From assembly GCA_900320515.1 (NCBI GenBank), contig ONSJ01000019.1:23842-87841 (forward strand): 64,000 nt of DNA, given 5' to 3'. This document shows, one piece after another, positions 16,647 through 26,800 of the stretch. The position numbers and the translations under genes were made by a program. Under the pieces are notes generated by a model that was not told the DNA's origin, did no database searches, and was given only the letters and a program-made list of their open reading frames with translations. How positions within the stretch are numbered: the stretch's first letter is position 1; every line of letters starts with the position of its first letter. The stretch comes from an uncultured Methanobrevibacter sp. (lineage in GTDB: Archaea > Methanobacteriota > Methanobacteria > Methanobacteriales > Methanobacteriaceae).

Positions 16647-17820
16647 TGTTTAATTTTTGGTAATTTGCAGCTTGAAGACCGTGGTATTTAATCATACCTT
16701 CAACTTCGCTTTGCTCGGTTTCCTTGTCTTCAAATGTAATTTGTTCGATGCTGTGTATGCTGAATGGAGATTTTCTGATAATAGGTTGGATTGAACCTTT
16801 GAATAATTTCATTACGACTTCTCCGCTTACTCTTTCTTGCATCTTGTCGATTGCTTGGTCCAGGTCTTCTCTTAATGGTTCCTGCCAGAGTGCTCCGTAG
16901 ACCAAATCAGCATATAATGTTGACACGTATTCTGCAAATCTTAGCTCATCGGTTGTCAATACCAATTCCTCTAAGGCTTGGTGTGCAGCGATTAACAATT
17001 TTGCACCAGGGGTTTCATAGATTTCTCTGCTTTTAAGACCGATCATTCTGTTTTCTATCGTGTCCACTCTGCCGAGAGCATTGTTTCCGGCAATTTCATT
17101 TGCCTTTTCAATCAATTGGACCAATGGCATCATTTCGCCGTTTATGGCTACTGGAATACCTTCTTCAAATTCGATGGATACCTTTTCAGGTTCGTCGTTT
17201 GCATCTTCCCAGGATTTGGTCCATTCATAGATGTCTTCAGGAGGTTCGTTTGCAGGGTCTTCCAATACGTCCCCTTCAATTGCTCTTCCCCAGAGGTTTT
17301 CGTCAATACTGTAAATTTTATCGTAGCTTAATTCGATTCCTTTGGATTCAGCATATGCCTTTTCTTCAGTTCTTGTCAGATTCATTTCTCTGATTGGTGC
17401 GATAATGTCCAAATCAGACATTGCAAGAATGACGGCTTCGAATCTGAACTGGTCATTTCCTTTTCCGGTACATCCGTGTGCAATTGCGACTGCCCCTTCT
17501 TTTTCAGCTACTTCTATGATTTTTTGTGCAATTAATGGTCTTGCAAGAGCGGTGCTTAATGGATATCCTTCGTATTCTGCATTTGCTTTTATTCCACGTG
17601 AGATGTATTCGTTTGCGAATTCTTCTTTGGCGTCTATGTTGTAGTGTTTGAGTCCGCCGATTTTTGCGGCCATGGTTTTTGCTTTTTCCATTTCTTCTTC
17701 GCCTTGCCCTACATCTACACATGCAGTAATTACTTCATAGTCATATTTTTCTTCTAATAACTTAACGCAGACAGAGGTGTCTAAACCTCCGCTGAATGCT
17801 AAAACTACTTTATCAGTCAT
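16642..17820 (-). CDS. argG: Argininosuccinate synthase
   Basis: 392 residues. The start ATG 17820 has GGTG 6 nt upstream; the GTG at 17829 overlaps that site and is unlikely. ATP-pyrophosphatase motif [11 protein letters not shown], then [39 protein letters not shown] and [18 protein letters not shown] are diagnostic. It joins citrulline and aspartate using ATP in arginine synthesis. No other arginine gene is adjacent. The 226-bp upstream gap holds an inverted repeat and a small reading frame described separately. Confidence 0.96.
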   Translation of the reverse strand: MTDKVVLAFSGGLDTSVCVKLLEEKYDYEVITACVDVGQGEEEMEKAKTMAAKIGGLKHYNIDAKEEFANEYISRGIKANAEYEGYPLSTALARPLIAQKIIEVAEKEGAVAIAHGCTGKGNDQFRFEAVILAMSDLDIIAPIREMNLTRTEEKAYAESKGIELSYDKIYSIDENLWGRAIEGDVLEDPANEPPEDIYEWTKSWEDANDEPEKVSIEFEEGIPVAINGEMMPLVQLIEKANEIAGNNALGRVDTIENRMIGLKSREIYETPGAKLLIAAHQALEELVLTTDELRFAEYVSTLYADLVYGALWQEPLREDLDQAIDKMQERVSGEVVMKLFKGSIQPIIRKSPFSIHSIEQITFEDKETEQSEVEGMIKYHGLQAANYQKLNR

Positions 17821-17910
17821 AATAATCACCGTAATAAGAATGAATATTCAATAATAATTATATTTTTAATAGTATTTAATAATTTTCTAAAAAAAGTTGA
17901 CAGAAGAAAA

Positions 17911-17981
17911 ACTCTTAATTGAGGATAAATAATTGAGGTTGAAGTATGTGTATTATGGATAAGGACACCCCAATTAAGAGT
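17911..17981. repeat. Inverted repeat upstream of argG
   Basis: ACTCTTAATTG (17911-17921) and CAATTAAGAGT (17971-17981) are perfect 11-bp complements; allowing one mismatch extends them to 14 bp. They are 49 bp apart and lie about 100-160 bp upstream of argG. A stem this long in RNA, or a pair of operator half sites, are both possible. Confidence 0.55.
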
Positions 17982-18050
17982 ATGGAGGAAAGTGTTTCAT
18001 CCTTGATTATAGTTAGGTTTTCATACTATATAAAGTTTAGGTATACCTAA
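17946..18050 (+). CDS. Possible small protein of 34 residues
   Basis: ATG 17946 with GAGG 10 nt upstream opens a 34-codon frame ending TAA at 18048-18050. The product starts MCIMDKDTPIKSMEESVSSL and ends in a hydrophobic and basic stretch. No family is recognised. It lies antisense to the gap between the helicase gene and argG, its middle overlaps the inverted repeat, and its end overlaps the 24-bp palindrome. Only the ribosome-binding-site spacing supports it. Confidence 0.2.
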   Translation: MCIMDKDTPIKSMEESVSSLIIVRFSYYIKFRYT

Positions 18051-18055
18051 ACTTT
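18032..18055. repeat. Perfect 24-bp palindrome over the helicase stop codon
   Basis: AAAGTTTAGGTA is followed at once by its exact reverse complement, giving a 24-bp palindrome with no loop. It covers the last codons and TAG stop of the reverse-strand helicase gene. No long T run follows on the reverse strand, so it is not a typical terminator; a dimeric protein binding site is possible. Confidence 0.6.
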
Positions 18056-19975
18056 TTCCAGCAAGTTTTCATCTTCACAGAAATTAATCAATCTTTCATA
18101 TGTTGGATTTGTTATTAAGGTGTCTTTATTTCCTATAATGATGAGCTTACGTTTGGCACGGGTTATTGCAACATTCAATCTTCTCAAATCACTTAAAAAC
18201 CCGATATTTCCATTGTCATTGCTTCTGACAGTTGAAATTATGATGATTTCCTTTTCCCTTCCCTGGAATCCGTCGACTGTTTTGACTTCAATTTCAGTGT
18301 TTTCCTGAATTATCTTGACCTGATCGGCATATGGGCTGATTATTCCGATATCTGATTCGTTCACGCCGTCACTCAGATAATCGTCGGCAATTCTTATTGC
18401 AATTTCGGCTTCTATCTCATTGACAATTGATTTGGAATCCTTCAGGTGCCTTTCCCTGTTGTCTGCAATGTCGGATGTGTCAATGAAAAGCAGTGCCTCC
18501 TCATCCTGATGGGAATCCAAAATGTCTCTGATTTTTATGTCATCGACACTCGAATCGCTTTTCAAACCGTTATTGTAAAACTCTTCGTTTGGAAACTTCA
18601 TGAGCAGGCTGTTCATACGGTATTGAATATCCAATAATTGTGATTTGAATGGATAAATGCGAATCAGCTCTTCAAACAGTGTTTTTGATAGTGCCCCTGC
18701 CCTGTCACTGATTATAGTTGGAGGAAGCTGCTTGTGGTCTCCCGCAAGAATGAACCTGTGGGCTTTTGCAATCGGAATCAGTACGCTTGGAATTGTGGCC
18801 TGTGAAGCTTCATCAATGACTGCAACATCAAATTTGACTCTTGCAATGGCCTCAAGCGCAGATGATGAGTTTGTGGCAAGTATCACATCGCTTGAGTCGA
18901 TGATGTCTTTAATCATCCTGTTTTCAATCCTTTTGATTTCATCATGGGCCTCATCGATTTCCTGATTGATTTCAATCCATTTTGCCATTGATTTCATCTT
19001 CTCAGAGCTTATTCCGCGCCCTCCCTTTCCTTTAGATGCCATATGGAGAATGTCATAATCACCATAGCCTCTTCGGTACTGTGGAGTCGGCTTTGTGTGG
19101 ACTTTGCGCTTTTCAATCATGTTGTCAATCTTTTTGTGGATTTTTTTAATCTTCTTGTTCAGCTTATGATTTTCAACCTTGTATGCCAGGGTCTGTGTGA
19201 TGTTGTGCTTTGAAACCCTTTGGGGATGTCCGAGCCTTGTCAATGTCAGCTTCTTGTTGTCCATCAGCCTTTCCAGGATGTTGTCGACTGCAGCATTGCT
19301 TTCCGCTGTCGCCAATACCTTATGGCCTTGTCTTGTTTCCTGTGAGATTAGTTCAACCAGTGTCCTTGTTTTTCCTGTTCCGAAAGGCCCGTGTATCAGG
19401 AAGAAATTTTCACATGAAAGTGCGTTTTCAATAGCTTTCTTTTGTGAATCGTTGAGATTTTCATCAATATATGAGATATATGGCACATCTCTGTTCTTTT
19501 TCGGGTTTCTCTCATTCAAAATGTATTCCAAGGCATTTTTGCCCTTCAAACTTAAATGATTCAGATTGTCCTCCATCCTCCTGAAGGTTATGTCGTTGGC
19601 ATACAGGTCAATCCTGACTTTCTTTTTAATTGCCCATTTTGGAACTCGCTTGTCAAAGGCAACCTTGATGAATCTGGCTCCCTTTTCTGTAACTGTACCT
19701 GTCAAATCGCTTCTAAGTGGATTGTCGGTACTGACCAGCACCATGTCTCCAACGGATATTTCGGTATCGATTACCTCTGACCTTCCGAACTGAACAATCT
19801 GCAAGCCCAATTCCTTGCCCAGGCTTTTTCCTTTCACTTTATTTATTGCTCTTCCGAGCTCTTCCCTTTTCTGACCTGACATTGTGCTTATTTCACGTGT
19901 CATAAGGTCAATTTCAGCGTCTCTTTCGTAATTGATAAGCGTTATCAGGTTTTTAATATATTTCTTCATTTTCAT
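18047..19975 (-). CDS. UPF1/IGHMBP2-type superfamily 1 helicase
   Basis: 642 residues. After an N-terminal beta-barrel-like region (VGDMVLVSTDNPLRSDLTGTV) comes Walker A GPFGTGKTRTLVE, motif II IDEASQATIPS, LAGDHKQLPP (motif III), IQYRMNSLLMKFPNE (IV), VDGFQGREKEIIIISTVRS (V) and LNVAITRAKRKLI (VI). These are the motifs of IGHMBP2-like DNA/RNA helicases found in most methanogens; the precise role is unknown. The gene ends in a 24-bp palindrome and starts 38 bp from the divergent M14-like gene. Confidence 0.9.
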   Translation of the reverse strand: MKMKKYIKNLITLINYERDAEIDLMTREISTMSGQKREELGRAINKVKGKSLGKELGLQIVQFGRSEVIDTEISVGDMVLVSTDNPLRSDLTGTVTEKGARFIKVAFDKRVPKWAIKKKVRIDLYANDITFRRMEDNLNHLSLKGKNALEYILNERNPKKNRDVPYISYIDENLNDSQKKAIENALSCENFFLIHGPFGTGKTRTLVELISQETRQGHKVLATAESNAAVDNILERLMDNKKLTLTRLGHPQRVSKHNITQTLAYKVENHKLNKKIKKIHKKIDNMIEKRKVHTKPTPQYRRGYGDYDILHMASKGKGGRGISSEKMKSMAKWIEINQEIDEAHDEIKRIENRMIKDIIDSSDVILATNSSSALEAIARVKFDVAVIDEASQATIPSVLIPIAKAHRFILAGDHKQLPPTIISDRAGALSKTLFEELIRIYPFKSQLLDIQYRMNSLLMKFPNEEFYNNGLKSDSSVDDIKIRDILDSHQDEEALLFIDTSDIADNRERHLKDSKSIVNEIEAEIAIRIADDYLSDGVNESDIGIISPYADQVKIIQENTEIEVKTVDGFQGREKEIIIISTVRSNDNGNIGFLSDLRRLNVAITRAKRKLIIIGNKDTLITNPTYERLINFCEDENLLEKV

Positions 19976-20013
19976 ACTTATTTTTAAATAAGAGTTTCAC
20001 TGTATATTTAATT

Positions 20014-20754
20014 ATGCATTTTGAAAAAATTGGGGAATTCGGCAATCTGGAAATGTCATATGTATGTGATTTTTCCGGAGGATACATTTCACGAAACAGA
20101 AATCTTTTTGGAAAATTGGAATTAAACCGATTGACTCAATTCATCCTTGAAAAATGCACTTATGGAACTCCTATTTTTAAATTGGGCGATGGTGGCAATA
20201 AGATTTTGATATTGTCGGGAATTCATGGAAACGAGCTATCTCCGCAAATTGCCAATGTGAAACTGCTAAATGAGTTGATTGATGTTGATTTGAAAAATAC
20301 GCTATATTTCATACCATTCGCATCACCCAAATCAACAATGTACAATGAGAGGACATTCAATGATATGGATCTGAACCGCTCAGCCCATATTAAGAACTCC
20401 TTAAGCAATCTGATTGTTCAGGCGGTTGAGAATCTTACAATCAATTTTGTAGGGGACTTTCATTCAACAGCTTTCAATGCAAATCCCGGTATAGAATCTG
20501 TATTTTCATCAAAGTCTCCCTCTCCCGAAAGCTATCTGATAGCAAATTACATATCTCAAAATGTAGGCTCTGAAGTCATATCCTTTGATTTTGCGGGTTC
20601 TTCTTATAAGGGGGCGGTTGAGGACGTTTGCAATCTGAAAAAAATTCCTGCAGTCACTTGTGAGGTGCTGTGTCCCTTTGCAAATGTCATTAGTGGCAGT
20701 GTTGAAACATCCCTTGCCCAAATGAAAAGTTTTTTAGATTATTTTGGGATTTAA
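20014..20754 (+). CDS. Succinylglutamate desuccinylase/aspartoacylase-like zinc hydrolase (M14 superfamily)
   Basis: 246 residues. GIHGNELSP provides the His and Glu zinc ligands, MDLNR the conserved asparagine-arginine pair, and FVGDFHST the third ligand histidine; VTCEVLCP near the end holds a Glu in the place of the catalytic base. These are the features of AstE/aspartoacylase-type deacylases. The substrate is unknown; an N-acylated amino compound is the family norm. It has only 38 bp to the divergent helicase gene. A decayed copy of its 3' end lies at 30408-30577, beyond the adhesin. Confidence 0.8.
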   Translation: MHFEKIGEFGNLEMSYVCDFSGGYISRNRNLFGKLELNRLTQFILEKCTYGTPIFKLGDGGNKILILSGIHGNELSPQIANVKLLNELIDVDLKNTLYFIPFASPKSTMYNERTFNDMDLNRSAHIKNSLSNLIVQAVENLTINFVGDFHSTAFNANPGIESVFSSKSPSPESYLIANYISQNVGSEVISFDFAGSSYKGAVEDVCNLKKIPAVTCEVLCPFANVISGSVETSLAQMKSFLDYFGI

Positions 20755-20845
20755 TGAATATTTAATTATTTTTTTAAAAAGATGTTAATTTTATATGTTT
20801 TTTATTCAAAAATATTATACATAGAAAACAAGGAGTATTATATTC

Positions 20846-23800
20846 ATGAAGGTTTATAAAACGATGTTTATCATTGCCTTTTTGGTAGTGATATGTTCCT
20901 TGTCATTTGTTAGTGCAAGCGAATCTGACAATGGAACTGTTTTAGAAAACGATGTATTAAGTTTGGATGAATCAGATTCTCCTGTTGAAGTTTTAAACAC
21001 TGTTAGTGATGATTCTTCAATAAGCAGTGATTCTTCTAAGGGTGGTGTTTTAAACACTGTTGATGATTCTCCGGTAAATGCTAATTATAATTCTTCTCAG
21101 GATTTGGGAATTGATTCTTCTGGGATGGATGTTTTAAATGCAAGTGATGAGGATAAGTTATCTTATGACTCATATTATGGAACTCGTGACAAGCTCAACA
21201 AGCTGGTTGAGGATGCCTTGCCTGGCTCAACAGTTACTTTAGATGAGGATTTTCAGTTTGTAGGGGATCAGGATCCTGTTAAAATAACTAAGAGTATTGT
21301 AATCGACGGTAAGGGGCATAAAATTTTCCTTGGTGCTAATCCTGCTTTTGACTTAAATTATGAGACTCCATATGGAAAGATAGAAATAAAAAATATTGTT
21401 TTTTTGGGAGGATGTAATAGGGCAATTACAGTTTATGGAGATTGTTGTCCTTTTGTAATTTCTGGTTGCAGCTTCTCATTTGTTTATGCAGGTCTTTCTG
21501 CAGGTGCACTTGACCTAAGGGCTACATATAAATCTTATGTTGTTGATTGTACTTTTAATGCATGTCATGCTGAAGGGTCTTTTACGGTTGTTACATGGGA
21601 GACTCTGCCTACTATGTCTTCCACTGCATTTAGTGATGGCGGCGCCATTTATTGTACTGGCCCTATGACAATTCAATCTTGTAGATTTGATAATTGTTCT
21701 GCTGGAGACGGGGGTGCAATATACGCACGTGATGATGTCCAAATAATAGATTGTATTTTTGCCGGAAATCATGGTGGAAGATCTGAATGTTGGGAGTCCC
21801 CTTTGATTGGAGGTGCTGTTTATATTGGACAGGGATATAACTCCCTAGTTAAGGGATGCAGATTTATTGGAAATCATGCTGGACGTTATGGGGGTGCAAT
21901 TGCAACATATGGTAATAATGCCCGAATCGAGGATTGTCTTTTCGATTCCAATTATCTGGACAATAGTTATATGCAAAAAGGTGGAGCAATCTTTGTTTCT
22001 TGTAATTCTATGAATGACAAGACCGATGTTAATATAGCCAGGTGCACATTCATTAATAATGGATATGATGGAAATGAGCATTACTGTAAAGATGGTGGTG
22101 CAATCTATCTCGATGATAGGATTGTTGGAGGAAATATTGTAGACTGTAATTTTACCGGCAATCGTGCAACAAAATGTGGTGGTGCAATATATTCAACATC
22201 CGATTGTAACAATTATAAAATTTCAAATTCTGTATTTTCCAGAAACAAGGCTAATGATAAGGGTGGAGCAATCTATCTCGATTCTACTAAGGTTGTTGTT
22301 CAGGATTCTATTTTTGATTCCAATTCCGCTGATGATGATGGTGGAGCTATTTATGTTGAATCAAGATATAATACAATTAAAAACGCCCTATTTACAAATA
22401 ACACTGCTAAGGACGAAGGTGGTGCATTGTATATCAATGCAAGATACACTACTGTTGCCTTTTCCAGTTTATTGGGAAATGCTGCTAAAAAGGGTTATGA
22501 CATTTATTGTGATTCCAGCTATTGTACTCTTTCAGATTCCGTTGTTTTGGGAAACAATCCTAAGGAGGCAATTTATTCTTCTAAGGCATTCTCCGCTAAA
22601 GGCTGTTGGTGGGGAAATGTCCTAAGCAATAAAAATGTCAAACCGGATGTTGAAAAGAAAGTGAATCTTGGTGACGTTTGGCTTTATCTTAAAGAAGATA
22701 TTACATACGGCCATACCGGTTCATTGCCTACTGCGGTTCTTGGAACTGGTCTTTGGTCTCCAGTGTCTGGGTCTAGGGTTACCAATTATCCAAAATTCAC
22801 TTTTGACATGGCTTTCACAAATGTGGTTTCAAATTCAAATACGATGGTCTGTGACGGTTTAAGTGATTTCATTTATCCGCTGTCTGCAACCGACACTGCC
22901 GTAACTCTTTCAAGAGGCAAGTGGTCTTACAAGATTAATATGAATTTTGATTCCGCTGTCTTTAATAATCTTTCCCTGTCTCATCTAAAGAATAATATTG
23001 ATCATGCAGGAGGAGAATTGACTGCAGAACTGATTTTGGACAGTGATTATGGATATATGGATATCTGTGACAAAGAGGTAATTGACGGATTTGATGTTAG
23101 TAAGAATCTTGTCCTTGATGGTAATGGACACACTATCGACGGAAAAAATGTTTCTTCATTATTTAACACATATAGGGAATTGACCTTGAAAAATCTCAAC
23201 CTGGTCAATCTCAAAAGAGTTGTAAATTCTAAAACGGCAAGGGATATTTATATCGAGAATTGTACTTTCACTAATTGTGGAATTGGTTTTGATGTATTGA
23301 CTGTTTTAGGAGAAAAAATTTCAATTAAGGATTCCAAATTTTATGATTGTTATTCGGAGTCTTCCATAATCTTCTGCAATAGTCAAAAGAACTATACCTT
23401 GTCAATGGTCGGCTGTGAATTTATTGGAAATAATGCCAGTTCCCTTGTAAAAGGTACTCATTCCAAATCATTTAACATTATCCAAAACATTTTCCTGAAT
23501 AATAACTTCGCTGAAATGTTTAAGTTTACAAAGGGCAATCCTTCAAATTCAAGTTATGATTTAAACTGGTTTGGAAATACTATAAATGATTATAATTTCA
23601 GGCCGAACGTCAATGTTGATTTGGATAATTGGATGGTCTTGGATATAGTAAATGATGAAAATACATTCGGAACAAAGTATATTTATCTCAAACCGTATAA
23701 TGCAACTTCCCAAGTGATTGAAAACAGCACATATTTGAATATTGGGTTCAATGTTTCTTCTGAAGGAAAATACCTTGGATTTGTTGATGTCGTTTCCGGT

Positions 23801-26800
23801 GTGGGAGTGATGGATTATCTATTAAGCTTAAATTATGTGACCTTAAGTCATTTGTCCAGTGATTTCCTATTTTATGTTGTAAATTACCTGCCGGGATCAT
23901 TTTCACATTTACAGCATCAGATTAACAATGCGGGTGCTGATTTAAATCTGACATGTAACTATGAATATATGCCTGTTTGCGATTCTGAACTCACCTCTAT
24001 CGTCATCAATAAACCATTGATATTGAATGGTAATGGCTTTACAATAGATGCTAAGGACATGGCCTCTATCGCCAGAATCACTGGTGAGGGTGTTCAAATC
24101 TTAAATGTTACTTTTGCTAACAGCTTCCATGATTATCTCCCTGCCCTCTTAATTAATGCAAATAATGTTTTGATTAATTCAACTTTCATCAATAACACTA
24201 ACTATGGTAGTGACGGTGGTGCAATTAAGGTTGACAAGTCCAATAATGTTCTTATCGAGTCAACATTCTTTAATAACACTGCATGTGAGGGAGGTGCAAT
24301 TTCTTCCACTGGCTCTGAGGTTTCAATCAGCGGAATATTTTTAGACAATAGCGCTAAAATTGGTGCAGCTGTTTATATTGACAGTCCTAGTGGTTTAAGT
24401 AGGATTTATAAATCACTGTTCGTGTCAAATCATGCTAAATGGGCGGTTGTTGACTTGAGGTATGGTAATAATATTCATAATCTTGATGTTTCCTATTCAA
24501 TTTTCTTAGACAATGAAGGTGCCCATGACATCGGTGCAGGTAAAATGAGCCAGGTTTATGCGGATTATAACTGGTTTGGAAATACCAATGAAAATTACAC
24601 CGTCAAACCTAAAGTCGGATTAGGCGTTAACGTGGACAAATGGTTGTTTTTAGATGTCAGTGCCAATAGCACTCTTTTAAAATCAGGCGAATCAGCAATC
24701 ATTAACGTTAGCCTGAATAATGTTTATGACCGTGTCAGTAAAAAGGTTTATAGTGTCGGAGTTAATCTGCCGGATTTCAGTTTTGATGTTGAGTCCGTCA
24801 ATAATGCAGTGAGTATGCAAAAGCTTGAATTGGTTGGCGGCAAAGGTTATATGCCTTATGTGCCTATTGATGAAGGTGTCGGAAGCGTCGCTTTCAAATA
24901 TTATTCAATTAACAGGGATGTTGAATTTAAGGTGGTCAGTGTTCCTGAGGATTCATTTACAAAATTACAAGAAATTATTAATAATGCAAGTGCTCATGAC
25001 AGCATAGTATTAAACAGGTCATATAAATATTATCCTGATTTTGATGGTGACCTCAATAACGGTATCGTGATTGATAAGGCGTTGATGATTAATGGTAACG
25101 GACATGTGATTGACGGTGCAAATCGAGCCCGTTTATTTAATCTCACCACCACTGGCATTGAAGTGCAATATCTCATTTTGGTCAATGCCTATGCGGAAAC
25201 CGGTAGCGTTATTTATTCAAGTTCTTCAGGCAATAAGCTGTCAGGTTCATACGTTTTAAATTCAACCGGTCCATTAATCTATTGTCCCTTCTATTTTGTT
25301 GCGAATGAAAACTGGTTTGGAAATACAGTTGATGATTATGATGTTGCTCCTGTAGTTGATGTGGGCAATCTTGAATTAAACAACTGGTTGTTCTTGACAG
25401 TCGATGTGTCTAAATTCGACTTGTTCGTTGGCGAGAAGGCAATCATTACACTTAACTTGACCAATATGTATAATGCCAATAGCGGAACTAACTCCACATT
25501 TACTAGTCAAATTCCAGTCACTTTTGACTTGTCCTGTGTTGGTGGAGAAGTAAACCTTTCCGAAGCCACACTGATTGATGGCATTGCCCAATTAGAGTTC
25601 ATAGGTGATGGTATCAGACATGGATATCTGGAAATGTCATGTTATAATGTCACTGAGGAATTATACTTTGATGTAAGTTGTGATGATGATTCATTCACTG
25701 CCCTTCAGAAATTGATCAACAATGCTACGGGCAAGATTGTCTTGCAGCATGACTACAAGTATTACGATTATGATGGGAACTTTAAAGATGGAATCAAAAT
25801 TGATAAAGCCATTGAGATTGATGGGAATGGACATATTATTAATGCTTCAAATAAAGCCGGAGTGTTCAATATTGTCGGGGAATACGTTGCTGTATATGAT
25901 TTGTCTATCGTTAATTCCATAAACTCCATTTTAATTGATGGAGGATATGCTGCTGTTGATAATATTTCATTTATCAATAACGCCGACGTGATATCTGTTG
26001 TTGCCGGCAACATGGAAATTTTGGGTTGTTATTTCCGGAATAATTCTAATGTTGTTGATTTGGATTCTGCTTATGAGGTTTTCATTTCCAATTCAACATT
26101 TGTAAATAATACAGATATTATCAATGCATCCTACAGTGTTGTGGTCATTAACAATACTAATTTCATTGGTAATGATGTCGGTTCATACTGTGTTTACTTA
26201 GCAGATTCCAATGCCAAGATTTACTCCTCTAAATTTAATGAAGTTAATTTGGTCGATCCGATTTTCGTATCAGTTGATTCTGAGTTATATTTATCCAATA
26301 ATACCTTAAGCAGTTCCCAATACATTCTCAATGATGGGGTTATAAGTTCAAAAACCCATGTCGTCATTGCCGGTGAAAAGTATCGCAATTTGTCAATCTA
26401 TGATAACTTGACTTTAAGCGCTAAAGTCTATGATGACAATGGCAATGTTATTTTGATTAATGATTTGGAATTCAATGTTGACCCTGTCCTTGATTATAAT
26501 GAAAGTTCACAAGGTCTTGATTGGATTTTGAATGTCCACTGTTATCCTGATGACATATATGAGGTTATGCCATTGGTATTTGATTCACTTTCTAATTATG
26601 AGACACACTCCATTTTATTGAATGTGTCCAAATTCCCATCCAGCGTTGATATTGTTTCATTGAATAATATTACTTATGGTGAGGTTTTAAACGTAAAAAT
26701 TGATGGTGAAAACTTAACAACTGCAGTAATTGAAATCAGGAATGCTTCCGGCGATGTCATTTATAGGGCAACCGATAGCGGCACCGAGTTTAGTGTATAT

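Noticed and set aside
20509..20721. Reverse frame over the M14-like gene
   Set aside because: Antisense shadow without start signal or recognisable motif.
22164..22625. 153-residue forward frame inside the giant adhesin
   Set aside because: Shadow of the adhesin in another frame; its length reflects repetitive codon use.
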